Origin: Nonomuraea endophytica
Lineage (GTDB): Bacteria; Actinomycetota; Actinomycetes; Streptosporangiales; Streptosporangiaceae
Direction of reading: 5' to 3'
DNA length: 64,000 bases
Assembly (NCBI RefSeq): GCF_014203235.1
Contig: NZ_JACHIN010000005.1
Span: 558,001 to 622,000 of the forward strand
Both the position numbers and the translations under genes were made by a program. Positions within the stretch are counted from its first letter, which is position 1, and each line of letters starts with the position of its first letter. Below the pieces are notes generated by a model. It had not been told where the DNA came from. It did no database searches and saw only the letters and a program-made list of their open reading frames with translations. Positions 17,759 through 26,680 of the stretch are shown here, piece after piece.

Positions 17759-18574
17759 TTACGACGACAGCTCCTTGGCCTCCTCGGCCTCGACCGCCTG
17801 GTTCCAGTCGCGCTTGACCGCCCGCCAGCCCTCGTCGTCGACGCCGAGCCGCCAGTAGCCGGAGATCGACAACCGCTCCAGGGGTACGCCGCGCTCGACC
17901 CGCAGGTGGCGCCGGAGCTCCTTGACGAAACCGGCCTCGCCGTGGACGAACGCGTGCACGTCGCCTTCGGGGAACTCCAGCCCCCGCACCGCCTCGACCA
18001 GCAGCTGGCCGACCGGCCGGTCGCCGCGGTAGAGCCAGGTGACCGGGCGTTCCAGCTTCTGCTCCTCGACCGGCCCGTCGATCTCGACGAACACGTGCGC
18101 CGCAGCGTCCTCGGGCAGCGCCTCCAGGGCGGCGGCGATCGCGGGCAGCGCGCTCTCGTCGCCGACGAGCAGGTGCCACCCGGCGGCCGGGTCGGGGGTG
18201 TAGCCGCCGCCGGGGCCGAGCATGTAGAGGGTGTCGCCGGGCTTGGCGGCTGCCGCCCAGGGGCCGGCCAGGCCCTCGTCGCCGTGGTGGACGAAGTCGA
18301 TCGTCAGCTCCAGCGTGTCGGGGTCCCAGGCGCGCACGGTGTAGGTGCGCAGCCTCGGCCAGTGCTCGCGGGGCATCTCCTCACGACAGGTCTGCACGCT
18401 GAACGGCTCGGGATACTTCACGTCCTCATGGCGGAAGACGAGCTTCACGTAGTGGTCGGTCAGCCCGGAGGTGGCGAAGCCGCGCAGGCTCTCCCCGCCC
18501 ACCACCACGCGGATCATGTGCGGCGTCAGCTGCTCGGTACGCAGCACGGTCGCCTTGTGCTCGCTCTTCGACAT
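17759..18574 (-). CDS. Siderophore-interacting FAD/NAD(P)H ferric reductase family protein
   Basis: 271 residues from ATG 18574. The family (ViuB/SIP type) reduces ferric siderophores in the cytoplasm to release iron. The flavin-binding domain has RLRTYTVRAWDP (RxYTxR motif) and DFVHHGDEGLAGPW; the C-terminal NAD(P)H domain has HLLVGDESALPAIAAALEAL and HAFVHGEAGFVKELRRHL. Length matches the family. An iron box 25-45 bp upstream predicts induction in low iron. No siderophore synthesis or uptake genes are adjacent. Confidence 0.93.
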   Translation of the reverse strand: MSKSEHKATVLRTEQLTPHMIRVVVGGESLRGFATSGLTDHYVKLVFRHEDVKYPEPFSVQTCREEMPREHWPRLRTYTVRAWDPDTLELTIDFVHHGDEGLAGPWAAAAKPGDTLYMLGPGGGYTPDPAAGWHLLVGDESALPAIAAALEALPEDAAAHVFVEIDGPVEEQKLERPVTWLYRGDRPVGQLLVEAVRGLEFPEGDVHAFVHGEAGFVKELRRHLRVERGVPLERLSISGYWRLGVDDEGWRAVKRDWNQAVEAEEAKELSS

Positions 18575-18600
18575 CCGGGCCCCATCCCCCTCGGGAGCTA

Positions 18601-18620
18601 AGTTAGGTACACCTAACCTA
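18601..18620 (-). promoter_or_regulatory. Iron box (DmdR/IdeR-type operator)
   Basis: Read on the minus strand, TAGGTTAGGTGTACCTAA matches the actinobacterial iron-box consensus TTAGGTTAGGCTCACCTAA at most positions and contains the palindrome TTAGGT-N2-ACCTAA. It lies just upstream of the siderophore-interacting protein start. Confidence 0.8.
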
Positions 18621-18646
18621 CACTCCGCGTCAGGAGCAATGCGCCG

Positions 18647-19615
18647 TCAGGCGGCATCTTCCAGAAAAGTCCGCCCCCGCACGTCGGCCAGGAAGGCCGC
18701 CATGTGGCGGAACGCCATCCGCGCCTCGGGCAGCACGTCGGCCAGGATGGGGAAGACGTGCGGCATCCGGGGCCACTCCTCGTAGCGCACCGGCACACCG
18801 TCCCGGCGGGCCTTGACCGCGACCCGGCGGGCCTCGTCGCGCAGCACTTCGGTCGAGCCGGTGACGATCATCAACGGCGGCAGACCGGTGTAGTCGCCGT
18901 TCACCGGGGAGACGAGCGGGTCGCGCGGGTCGAGCCCGGCGGTCCAGTGCCGGGCCAGCCAGCGCACCCGCCCGGCGGGCAGCATCGGGTCCTGCCAGCG
19001 GTTGGCGCGGCGCGGCACGTCGGTCAGGTCGGCCCACGGCGACAGGCACAGGGCCGCCTCGGGCAGGGGCATCCCGCGGTCGCGCAGGGCCAGCAGGGTC
19101 GCCAGGCAGAGGTGACCGCCGGCGGAGTCCCCGGCCAGCAGGATGTCCGAGGCCGCGTGGCCGCGGGCCAGCAGGCAGGAGTACGCGTCCAGGGCGTCGG
19201 CCAGCGACTCGGCCAGCCGGTGCACCGGCCCCTGCCGGTAGTCCAGGGCCAGCACGGGGCGGCGGGCCACGACCGACAGCCGCCAGGTGAGGGGGCGGTG
19301 GGTGCGCGGCGAGCAGGAGAAGTAGCCGCCGCCGTGGAAGTAGAGCAGCGCCTTGCGCTCGTCCAGGCCGTCACCGGCGCGGATCCACTCGCCGCCGCAG
19401 TCGCTGAAGCGGGCGGGGACGATGCCGACGTGGCTCGGCGGGGTCATCGGCAGCAGGCGCGACAGCGTGCCCAGCCGGGCGGCGGCGTCGAGCGCGAGCG
19501 GGTGGCGCAGCAGCAGGCTGGACGCGGGCTTCAGCGTGCCGCGCATCAGGCCGATGAGCGTGCGGGCCTGCCAGCTCATGGGGTAGTCGGGATAGACGTC
19601 CCTGTCGATGTGCAT
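18647..19615 (-). CDS. Alpha/beta hydrolase, hormone-sensitive lipase family
   Basis: 322 residues from ATG 19615, with GGAGG six bases upstream. The oxyanion motif HGGGYF, the nucleophile elbow GDSAGGH (Ser), Asp in EVLRDEARR and His in RMPHVFPIL form a complete catalytic triad of the HSL/family IV esterases. No signal peptide, so likely a cytoplasmic carboxylesterase or short-chain lipase. It is followed downstream by the iron-regulated gene, but that gene's iron box lies between them, so they are probably separate transcripts. Natural substrate unknown. Confidence 0.9.
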   Translation of the reverse strand: MHIDRDVYPDYPMSWQARTLIGLMRGTLKPASSLLLRHPLALDAAARLGTLSRLLPMTPPSHVGIVPARFSDCGGEWIRAGDGLDERKALLYFHGGGYFSCSPRTHRPLTWRLSVVARRPVLALDYRQGPVHRLAESLADALDAYSCLLARGHAASDILLAGDSAGGHLCLATLLALRDRGMPLPEAALCLSPWADLTDVPRRANRWQDPMLPAGRVRWLARHWTAGLDPRDPLVSPVNGDYTGLPPLMIVTGSTEVLRDEARRVAVKARRDGVPVRYEEWPRMPHVFPILADVLPEARMAFRHMAAFLADVRGRTFLEDAA

Positions 19616-19723
19616 ACAAGGCCTCCGATATATCCCGTTCCCTTCTGGAACATCGCTCTACCCACCAGTAAGTATCTACTCGCTTACGCGGATATTTCGG
19701 AGCGACATGCGACGCTAGGGGGT

Positions 19724-20110
19724 ATGGCTGGATATTCAGGGACGCCCCTGCCGCAGAAGCTCGGCATCAAGCCCGGCCACCGCGTCCTGGCCACCGCTCT
19801 GCCCGACGACCTCGACCTCGGGGCGCCGGTGCACACCCGGGCGGGGCGGGAGCCGTACGACGTGATCCTGATCTTCTGCGGCGACTTCGCCGACCTGCGG
19901 CGGCGCTTCGCCACCGCGGCCGGACGGCTGGTCAGCGACGGCGGGCTGTGGGTCTGCTGGCCCAAACGCGCCAGCGGCCGCCAGACCGACCTCGGCGAGA
20001 ACCTCATCCGCGAGTACGGCCTGGCCAACGGGCTGGTCGACAACAAGGTCGCCGCCGTGGACGCCACCTGGTCCGCCCTGCGCTTCGTCTACCGGCTGGC
20101 CGACCGCTAG
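19724..20110 (+). CDS. DUF3052-family protein
   Basis: 128 residues from ATG 19724, preceded by TAGGGGG. The sequence (GYSGTPLPQKLGIKPGHRV, then CWPKRASGRQTDLGENLIR) is typical of the small cytoplasmic DUF3052 family common in actinobacteria. The family is of unknown biochemical role. The gene is divergent from the esterase and separated from the downstream ABC operon by about 100 bp. Confidence 0.88.
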   Translation: MAGYSGTPLPQKLGIKPGHRVLATALPDDLDLGAPVHTRAGREPYDVILIFCGDFADLRRRFATAAGRLVSDGGLWVCWPKRASGRQTDLGENLIREYGLANGLVDNKVAAVDATWSALRFVYRLADR

Positions 20111-20218
20111 AAAAACCCGTTGCCACCACCGGATCGGCGGCGCATAATACATGGCTTGCCCGGCATACCCGTGCGCATCCCCGCGCACGGGCTGTTGTCG
20201 TGCCCTCACTCTCCGGAG

Positions 20219-21004
20219 GTGCACACCATTCTCCTCTACGCCCGGCTCGTCCGGTACGGCTTCCGCAAACACGCCACCTATGTAGCGGCAGCGCTGGCCG
20301 GCGCCTTCACCAACAGCGTCTTCGGCATCCTGCGCGCCTACGTCCTCATCGCCCTGTGGCAGGCCAGGCCCGGCCTGGCCGGCTACGACGTGCTCGACGC
20401 CGTCACGTTCTGCTTCATCACCCAGGCCTTCATCGGCCCGATGCAGCTGTTCGGCGGCGGCCTGACCATCCCCGAACGCATCCGCAGTGGCGACATCGCC
20501 CTCGACCTGGTCCGCCCCGCCTCCCTGCAGCTCTGCTCGCTGGCGGAGGACCTCGGGCGGGCCGGCTACCTGTTCGTCGTGCGCGGCCTGCCGCCGACGA
20601 TCCTCGGCGCCCTGCTGTTCGGCATCACCGCGCCGGACAACCCGGGCGCCTTCCTGGTCAGCTTCACCCTCGGCGTGGTGGTCAGCTTCGGCTGGCGCTA
20701 CCTGGTGGCGCTGTCGGTGTGCTGGCTGCTCGACGACCGCGGCACCATGGCGGTCTCCCTGGTGCTGACCACGTTCTTCAGCGGCATGATGCTGCCGCTG
20801 GGCATCTTCCCCGGCTTCCTCGGCGACCTGGCCGCGGCGCTGCCGTGGGCGGCCATGGTCCAGATCCCCATGGACGTCTACCTGGGCAAGGCCGACATCT
20901 GGCAGGCGCTCGGCGTCCAGGCGCTCTGGGTGGCGGTGATGCTCGGGCTCGGCGCGCTCGGCACCCGCCTGATCCGCCACCGGGTGGTGATCCAGGGTGG
21001 TTAG
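20219..21004 (+). CDS. ABC-2 type permease subunit (first of a three-gene exporter)
   Basis: Hydrophobic throughout, with about six membrane helices (HATYVAAALAGAFTNSVFGI, FLVSFTLGVVVSFGW, VAVMLGLGALGTRLI). The start is unclear: GTG 20219 lies inside the Shine-Dalgarno CCGGAGG; ATT 20228 is eight bases downstream of that site and would be a rare start; TTG 20120 would add 33 polar residues. It overlaps the next permease by 8 bases. With 20997 and 21788 it forms a heteromeric ABC-2 exporter of the DUF990-like type. Substrate unknown. Confidence 0.85.
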   Translation: MHTILLYARLVRYGFRKHATYVAAALAGAFTNSVFGILRAYVLIALWQARPGLAGYDVLDAVTFCFITQAFIGPMQLFGGGLTIPERIRSGDIALDLVRPASLQLCSLAEDLGRAGYLFVVRGLPPTILGALLFGITAPDNPGAFLVSFTLGVVVSFGWRYLVALSVCWLLDDRGTMAVSLVLTTFFSGMMLPLGIFPGFLGDLAAALPWAAMVQIPMDVYLGKADIWQALGVQALWVAVMLGLGALGTRLIRHRVVIQGG

Positions 21005-21785
21005 AACCTACGTGCTGCTGGCCTGGACCTGGACGCGCGCCGCGGCCGCGTACCCGGTCTCGTTCGCGATCATGACCGTGCTCGGCTTCCTGGTCGCCGG
21101 GCTCGACGTGGCCGCCATCCTGGTGATCTTCTCCAACACGACCACGCTGGCCGGCTTCACCCGCGACCAGGTCCTGTTCCTCTACGGCACCTCCAACGTG
21201 GCCTTCGCGCTCTGCGACATGCTGGTCAGCAACCTCGACCGGATCAGCCTGCACGTGAAGTCCGGCACGTTCGACACCATGCTGATCCGCCCGGTCAGCA
21301 CCTGGATCCAGACCGCCACCGACCGCTTCCTGATCACCCGGATCGGCCGCGTGCTCCAGGCGCTGCTCGTGCTCGGCTATGCCGTCACCGCGCTCGACCT
21401 GCCCTGGTCGCGACTGTGGATGGTGCCGGTCATGATCGGCTGCGGATTCGTCATCTTCTCCGCGCTCTGGACCCTGGCCGGGGCGCTGCAGTTCGTGCTG
21501 ACCGACGCGCCGGAGGTGTCCAGCGCGTTCACCTACGGCAGCGGGCAGCTCACCCAGTACCCGTTCGCGATCTACGGCAGGGAAGTGGTGCGCGGGGTGA
21601 CGTACGTGCTGCCGCTGGCCTTCGTCAACTGGCAGCCCGGCCTCTACGTCCTGGGCCTGCCCGATCCCTTCGGCACGCCGGAGTTCATGCGTTTCCTGGG
21701 GCCCGTCGCGGCCCTCGTCCTCGCCCTGCTGGCCGGGCTGGCCTGGCGCCAGGGCATCCGACGCTACCGATCCACCGGGAGTTGA
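20997..21785 (+). CDS. ABC-2 type permease subunit (second)
   Basis: 262 residues from GTG 20997, overlapping the preceding permease stop, which implies coupled translation. About six helices are visible (FAIMTVLGFLVAGLDVAAIL, VPVMIGCGFVIFSALWTLAG, PVAALVLALLAGLAW). The loop with SNLDRISLHVKSGTFD is typical of the paired permeases of this exporter class. The two permeases are homologous in layout but not close copies, so a heterodimer served by the ATPase at 21788 is likely. Confidence 0.87.
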   Translation: MVRTYVLLAWTWTRAAAAYPVSFAIMTVLGFLVAGLDVAAILVIFSNTTTLAGFTRDQVLFLYGTSNVAFALCDMLVSNLDRISLHVKSGTFDTMLIRPVSTWIQTATDRFLITRIGRVLQALLVLGYAVTALDLPWSRLWMVPVMIGCGFVIFSALWTLAGALQFVLTDAPEVSSAFTYGSGQLTQYPFAIYGREVVRGVTYVLPLAFVNWQPGLYVLGLPDPFGTPEFMRFLGPVAALVLALLAGLAWRQGIRRYRSTGS

Positions 21786-21787
21786 CC

Positions 21788-22525
21788 ATGATCGAGCTGG
21801 ACCGGGCCGGGCGTTCCTTCAAGGTGAAGAGGAACGTCGTGCATGCCGTACACGATCTGTCCTTCACCGTGGCGCCGGGCGAGTTCGTCGGCTACCTCGG
21901 CCCCAACGGCGCGGGCAAGTCCACCACCATCAAGATGCTCTGCGGCATCCTCACCCCCACCTCGGGCACGGTACGCGTGGCCGGGCTCGACCCCTCCCGC
22001 AAACGGACGGTCGTGGCCCGGCGCATCGGCGTGGTCTTCGGCCAGCGCACGACGTTGTGGTGGGACCTGCCGCTCAAGGACAGTTTTGAACTGATCCGGC
22101 TCCTTTACAAAGTAGATCGCAAGGACTTCCGGGTCCGGCTGGACGAGCTCGTCGAGACGCTCGACCTCAGCACGTTCATGAAGACGCCGGTGCGCCAGCT
22201 CAGCCTGGGCCAGCGCATGCGCGGCGACCTGACCGCCGCGCTCCTGCACGCGCCCGAGGTGCTGGTGCTCGACGAGCCCACGATCGGCCTGGACGTCGTC
22301 AGCAAGAACAGCATCCGCGCCTTCCTCCAGCGCGTGAACGCCGAACGCGGCACCACCGTGCTGCTCACCACCCACGACCTCGGCGACATCGAACGCCTGT
22401 GCAAGCGGGTCATGGTGATCGACCACGGCAGGATGCAGTTCGACGGAACCCTGGACGAGCTGATGGCGGGCGAGAGCTCCCTGGAGGAGGTCGTCACCCG
22501 CCTCTACACCGCCGGCGCTCAGTAG
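21788..22525 (+). CDS. ABC exporter ATP-binding subunit
   Basis: 245 residues from ATG 21788, two bases after the upstream stop. Walker A is GPNGAGKSTT, the signature LSLGQRMRG, Walker B VLVLDEPTIGLD and the switch His TTHDLGD. The signature deviates from LSGGQ in the way usual for this exporter class. It powers the permeases at 20219 and 20997. Its last bases overlap the convergent membrane-protein gene by 7 bp. Substrate unknown. Confidence 0.92.
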   Translation: MIELDRAGRSFKVKRNVVHAVHDLSFTVAPGEFVGYLGPNGAGKSTTIKMLCGILTPTSGTVRVAGLDPSRKRTVVARRIGVVFGQRTTLWWDLPLKDSFELIRLLYKVDRKDFRVRLDELVETLDLSTFMKTPVRQLSLGQRMRGDLTAALLHAPEVLVLDEPTIGLDVVSKNSIRAFLQRVNAERGTTVLLTTHDLGDIERLCKRVMVIDHGRMQFDGTLDELMAGESSLEEVVTRLYTAGAQ

Positions 22526-22998
22526 TAGGAGCTCTCCTGCGACTGCTCGTACTCCTCCTCCATGTCGTCGTAGCGGCGGGCCCAGCGGGAGGGGATCAGC
22601 ACGGGGATGAACATCGCGACGCCGAGCAGGGCGTAGAAGCCCGAGGTCAGCATCGCCTTGTTGCCCGCGCCCGCCTCGGTGAGCAGCCAGTGCATGGTGG
22701 GCTGGTCGGGAATCAGCGACAGCGCGCGTACCGCGTCGAGGGCATAGACCACCGTCCACGCCAAAAGCACCAGCGACGGGACGAACGTGGCCAGGGGCGA
22801 GACCCGCCCCGCCACCACCAGCCCGACCACCAGCCCGACGGCCCCCATGGCCCCGAGCGCGATCCACAACCGCTGCCCGCTCACCGGCGTGCCCATGCCG
22901 GCGACGAACGCCTGCTGAACAGCCCAGCCCCCACCAACCAGCACGGCGGCTGTCACCACCACGCCGAGGAGTAAGCCAGCAAAGTGCCGCAACGTCAT
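22519..22998 (-). CDS. Four-helix membrane protein of unknown function
   Basis: 159 residues from ATG 22998; GTG 23001 is directly adjacent and equally possible. Four hydrophobic segments are visible (LLLGVVVTAAVLVGGGW, IALGAMGAVGLVVGLVV, FVPSLVLLAWTVVYAL, GFYALLGVAMFIPVLI), followed by an acidic, Tyr-rich cytoplasmic tail (DDMEEEYEQSQESSYY). No enzymatic motif. It is convergent with the ABC ATPase. Similar small proteins are common in actinomycetes; no role is known to me. Confidence 0.78.
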   Translation of the reverse strand: MTLRHFAGLLLGVVVTAAVLVGGGWAVQQAFVAGMGTPVSGQRLWIALGAMGAVGLVVGLVVAGRVSPLATFVPSLVLLAWTVVYALDAVRALSLIPDQPTMHWLLTEAGAGNKAMLTSGFYALLGVAMFIPVLIPSRWARRYDDMEEEYEQSQESSYY

Positions 22999-23113
22999 CA
23001 CCTCATGTCAACGCGATCGGCACAGACCCTAGCGACAAAAGCCACAAATCAGCCAGGCATTGGTCACCTTGGGACTACCACGACCCCTGCCCCGTGAGAG
23101 CATGAGGCAACCC

Positions 23114-23653
23114 ATGCGCGCCCAACTCCCGCTCCGGCTCACCCGCTCGGCCGCCTTCGCCGCGGTCGGCGTGGGGCTCGCCGCGCTCGCCCACACCATG
23201 GCCGGCGGCGCCGCCCCCACCCCGGGTTTCTTCTGCCTGAGCCTCGCGGCGGTCATGGCACTCGGCACGATTCTGTCCGGCCGCGAACGCACCCCCGCCA
23301 CCATCAACACCGTGCTCATCGCCACCCAGCTGGCCCTGCACACCGCCTTCGGCTACGACTCCGGCCCGGCGGTCCTGTCGCCGCTCACCGACCCCGAGCA
23401 CGGCCTCGGCCAGAACACCGGCATGCTCCTCACGCACCTCATCGCCACCCTGCTCACGGGCTGGTGGCTGGCGCGCGGCGAGGGCGCGCTGTGGTCGCTG
23501 CTGCGCCGCCTGGGCCGCCGCCTGGTGCTGCTGCTCGTGTGCACGGCTCCTGCCCGGGTACGGCAGGCCGCCTTCTTCACCTCCCGCCGCGTACCGGTCT
23601 GCCCGGCCGTCACGCTCACCGTCAGCAGGCGCGGTCCTCCACTCCCCGCCTGA
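23114..23653 (+). CDS. Membrane protein paired with copper protein (copy 1)
   Basis: 179 residues from ATG 23114; ATG 23102 is an alternative, but the paralogue at 61503 aligns best with the later one. About four helices are seen (AAFAAVGVGLAALAHTMAGG, GMLLTHLIATLLTGWWLARG). It shares with the 61503 product the RxLxRxxAFAAV start, the (S/T)GRER loop, WLxRGExALWxLxRR and the C-terminal RGPP...PA, so the two are paralogues. Each sits directly upstream of an exported copper-binding protein gene, suggesting a role in copper handling. This is inference from context. Confidence 0.75.
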   Translation: MRAQLPLRLTRSAAFAAVGVGLAALAHTMAGGAAPTPGFFCLSLAAVMALGTILSGRERTPATINTVLIATQLALHTAFGYDSGPAVLSPLTDPEHGLGQNTGMLLTHLIATLLTGWWLARGEGALWSLLRRLGRRLVLLLVCTAPARVRQAAFFTSRRVPVCPAVTLTVSRRGPPLPA

Positions 23654-23708
23654 CCATCTGACACCTTCCATCCCCCCCATTACCTGATCGCAAAGTGGAG
23701 ATTTCCGC

Positions 23709-24425
23709 ATGTCCTTCCTCCGACGTGCCGCGACCGTGGTCGCGGCCGCCTCAGCTCTCACCCTGGCCCTGGCCGCCCCGGCCCTGGCCCACGTCACCAT
23801 CAACCCGGGCACCGCCGAGCAGGGCGGGTTCACCAAGGTCGCCTTCCGCGTGCCGAACGAGCGCGACGACGCCGGCACCACCAAGATCGAGGTCGCCTTC
23901 CCCACCGACCACCCGCTCGCATTCGTCAGCGTCAAGCCCGTGCCCGGCTGGACCGTCAAGGTCACCGAGAGCAAGCTGCCCCAGCCGGTGAAGACGGAGT
24001 TCGGCGACCTGGAAGAGGCCGTCACCAAGGTCGAGTGGTCCGGCGGCAAGATCAACCCAGGCGAGTTCCAGGAGTTCGAGGTCTCCATGGGCCAGCTCCC
24101 GAAGGACGTAGACCAGTTGGTCTTCCCCACCACCCAGACGTACTCGGGCGGCGAGGTGGTCAAGTGGTCCGACGCCCCCAAGACCGACGGCACCGAAGCC
24201 GAACACCCGGCCCCCGTCCTGAAGCTGACCCCCGCGACAGCCGACGCCCACGGCACCCCCTCAACCCCGGCAACCACGGCCCCAGCCGCCAAGCCGACGT
24301 TGACCCCGGTGGCGGCCACGTCGTCCTCCGACAACACCGCCCGCCTCCTGGGCGGCGCCGGCCTGGCCGTAGGCATCATCGGCCTCGTAGTAGCCGCCCT
24401 AGCCCTACGCCGCCGCCCCTCCTAA
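23709..24425 (+). CDS. YcnI-family (DUF1775) exported copper-binding protein
   Basis: 238 residues. The signal peptide ends ALAAPALA, leaving His as the first mature residue (HVTINPGTAEQGG); the N-terminal His is the copper ligand in YcnI-type domains. The domain continues through GWTVKVTESKLP and VEWSGGKINPGEFQEF. A Thr/Pro-rich linker and a C-terminal membrane anchor (GLAVGIIGLVVAALAL plus RRRPS) hold it to the outer membrane face. It probably binds copper for delivery or buffering. The membrane protein 55 bp upstream is likely co-transcribed. Confidence 0.9.
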   Translation: MSFLRRAATVVAAASALTLALAAPALAHVTINPGTAEQGGFTKVAFRVPNERDDAGTTKIEVAFPTDHPLAFVSVKPVPGWTVKVTESKLPQPVKTEFGDLEEAVTKVEWSGGKINPGEFQEFEVSMGQLPKDVDQLVFPTTQTYSGGEVVKWSDAPKTDGTEAEHPAPVLKLTPATADAHGTPSTPATTAPAAKPTLTPVAATSSSDNTARLLGGAGLAVGIIGLVVAALALRRRPS

Positions 24426-24550
24426 CCCCAACCCCACAACCCCTGGGCCCGACCCCCAAGCTCGGGCCCAGGACCGACCACCCAGCGCGGACACGTAGGC
24501 CCGGACACGTAGGCCCGGACATCTAGGCGACGCGCTACCCAGGCTTGTCG

Positions 24551-24757
24551 GCGCCGGTACGGCGGGTCGCGTCACGGTGGAGCCCGGCGCAACACGAACG
24601 GCGCCCAGCCAGAAAACCCCGCGCGGCCCAGCACAAGTGCTGACGGCGGAAACCAGCCCAACGGTCCCCGGTATACGAAAGGCCGTGACGGTGGGCGCCA
24701 CGTCCGACGTGAGAAGCGATCCCCCCGACCTGCGCGAGCCCACGTCGGCGGGTGGCG
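24551..24757 (+). repeat. Two-part intergenic repeat, copy A
   Basis: Module 1 (24551-24609) begins GCGCCGGTACGGCGGG; module 2 (24705-24757) begins CGACGTGAGAAGCGATCCCC and contains an internal CGACGTG...CACGTCG inverted repeat. Both modules recur, inverted, at 27920-28079, while the spacer between them differs in length and sequence. It fills the 368-bp gap after ycnI; no gene is recognised there. Confidence 0.75.
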
Positions 24758-24792
24758 CCCACCGGGCCCGCCGTAAAAGAAAACAGAAAAGA

Positions 24793-25746
24793 CTAGGAAG
24801 AAATATCCTTGCCGGAAAAGCGCGCCCAGGCGGTGGAGAGGAACAGGGCGATGTAGGCGGTGAAGGCAAGCAGCCCGCCCGACATGTCGCCTATCGGATC
24901 CCGCAAAGCCCCGTCAAACCCCGACCAGTGTGTCGGCAGCAGATAAGGCGCCAGCCAGTCCAGCTGCGGAAACGCCCTAAGCACCTGCGTGACGATGATC
25001 AGCACCAGCGTCGCCGCGATCGCTCCGATCGACACCTCCGTCAGCGTCGACAGCGCCAGCGCGACGGCGGCCAGCGCCGCCATCCCGGCGCTCACGTACC
25101 CGACGGTGATGAGGATGCGCAGCAGCCCGTCCGCGAAGCTCACGGTCGTCCCCGACAGCAGCGTCACCGGCCCGACGGGGAACAACAAAACCCCCACGAC
25201 CAGCGCCGACACCGCCACGGCGGCGGTCACGGCGACGGAGAAGGCGACCGCGTTCAGGTACTTGACGGCCAGCAGCCGCCCCCGCCCGGCCGGCGCGGCC
25301 AGCAGGTAGCGCAGGGTCCCGGTCCCGGCCTCGCCCGCGATCGAGTCACCGGCGACGACCGCGACCGCGATCGGCATCAGCAACGGCACCAGCGCCGACA
25401 GCGCCACGAACGTCAGCATGAGGCTGTTCCCCGCGGTCGCCGCGAGCAGCGCGCCCATGCCGCCGTCGGCGTCCTCGGTGCCGATGCTCTTCAGCACGAT
25501 GCCGATGATCACCGGCACCAGCGCGAGCACGCCCAGCATGATGAGGTTGCGCGGCCGCCGGAACGTCAGCCCGAGCTCGGAACGCAGCAACCGCCAGAAC
25601 GCGACCACCCCGCCGGACGGCTCGGGCTCGGACAGCACGGACGGCTCCCGCGGCGCGGCGGCGCGTTCGGCGCTGCGCCGCGTCTCGCTCACCGGAACCA
25701 ATCCCGGCGTCCGGCGGGCGCCGGTCTGGGTGTCAGCCGTCGACAT
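24793..25746 (-). CDS. ABC-2 type permease
   Basis: 317 residues. After a polar N-terminal region there are six membrane helices (LIMLGVLALVPVIIGIVL, PLLMPIAVAVVAGDSIAGE, ALAAVALALSTLTEVSIGAI). GDSIAGEAGTGTLRYLLAAP is the conserved loop of ABC-2 permeases. It overlaps the ATPase gene by 14 bp and works with it. The operon order on the minus strand is LolA-like protein, ATPase, permease. Substrate unknown. Confidence 0.9.
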   Translation of the reverse strand: MSTADTQTGARRTPGLVPVSETRRSAERAAAPREPSVLSEPEPSGGVVAFWRLLRSELGLTFRRPRNLIMLGVLALVPVIIGIVLKSIGTEDADGGMGALLAATAGNSLMLTFVALSALVPLLMPIAVAVVAGDSIAGEAGTGTLRYLLAAPAGRGRLLAVKYLNAVAFSVAVTAAVAVSALVVGVLLFPVGPVTLLSGTTVSFADGLLRILITVGYVSAGMAALAAVALALSTLTEVSIGAIAATLVLIIVTQVLRAFPQLDWLAPYLLPTHWSGFDGALRDPIGDMSGGLLAFTAYIALFLSTAWARFSGKDISS

Positions 25747-26680
25747 CGAACCCCTCCCCCGTCAGTCCCACGAACACGTCCTCCAGGCTCGTGCGCACCA
25801 CCGACAGCCCGCGTACGGCCACGCCGGCCACGACCAGTTCCGCGTTGATCCGCTCGGGCGCATGCCCGCCGAGTTCGGCGGTCACGTCGGAGCCCACGCG
25901 CACGTCGGGCAGTTCGAGCGCGGCCAGCACCCGTGCGGCCGCCTCCAGGTCGGGCGTGTCGATCCTGATCCTGGCGGCGCGCCCGCCGCTGAGCGAGGCG
26001 ATGGTGCCCTGGGCGACGAGCCGCCCGGCGCTCATGATCCCGGCGTGGGTGCACATCTGCTCGACCTCGGCCAGCAGGTGCGAGGAGACGAACACGGTCG
26101 TGCCCTCGGCGGCGACGTCCTTGACCAGGGCGCGCACCTCGCGGGTGCCCTGCGGGTCGAGCCCGTTCGTGGGCTCGTCGAGCACCAGCAGCCGCCGGGG
26201 CCGCAGCAGCGCGGCGGCTATGGCCAGGCGCTGGCGCATGCCCAGCGAGTACGCCCGGTAGCGCTTGCCGGCGGCCGCGGCGAGACCGACCCGCTCCAGG
26301 GCCTCAGCGGCCCGCGCCTTGGCGGTCCTGGGTGGCGCGCTCGGGTCGGCGGCGTCGAAGCGCAGCAGATTCGCCTCGCCCGACAAGTACGGATAGAAGG
26401 CCGGCCCCTCCACCAACGCCCCCACCGTGGTCAGGGGCGGCATCGTGAAGGTGCCCTCCGTGGGCGTGATCAGCCCGAGCAGCATGCGGATCGTGGTCGT
26501 CTTGCCCGAGCCGTTCGGCCCGAGGAAGCCGTAGACCGAGCCGCGCGGCACGTCCAGGTCGATCGCGTCCACCGCGACCTGGCCACCGCGAAAGCGCTTG
26601 GTCAGGCCACTGGTGGTGATGGCGGCGGGCGGGGCCGCCCCGGAGGGCGCCCCCGCTTCCAACAGGACCTCGGATGTCAC
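25733..26680 (-). CDS. ABC transporter ATP-binding protein
   Basis: 315 residues. Walker A is GPNGSGKTTT, the signature YSLGMRQRL, Walker B LLVLDEPTNGLD and the switch His SSHLLAEVEQM. The C-terminal ACT-like extension is usual in this exporter class. It overlaps the upstream LolA-like gene (26677-26680) by 4 bases (ATGA), indicating translational coupling. It drives the permease at 24793. Confidence 0.92.
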   Translation of the reverse strand: MTSEVLLEAGAPSGAAPPAAITTSGLTKRFRGGQVAVDAIDLDVPRGSVYGFLGPNGSGKTTTIRMLLGLITPTEGTFTMPPLTTVGALVEGPAFYPYLSGEANLLRFDAADPSAPPRTAKARAAEALERVGLAAAAGKRYRAYSLGMRQRLAIAAALLRPRRLLVLDEPTNGLDPQGTREVRALVKDVAAEGTTVFVSSHLLAEVEQMCTHAGIMSAGRLVAQGTIASLSGGRAARIRIDTPDLEAAARVLAALELPDVRVGSDVTAELGGHAPERINAELVVAGVAVRGLSVVRTSLEDVFVGLTGEGFDVDG

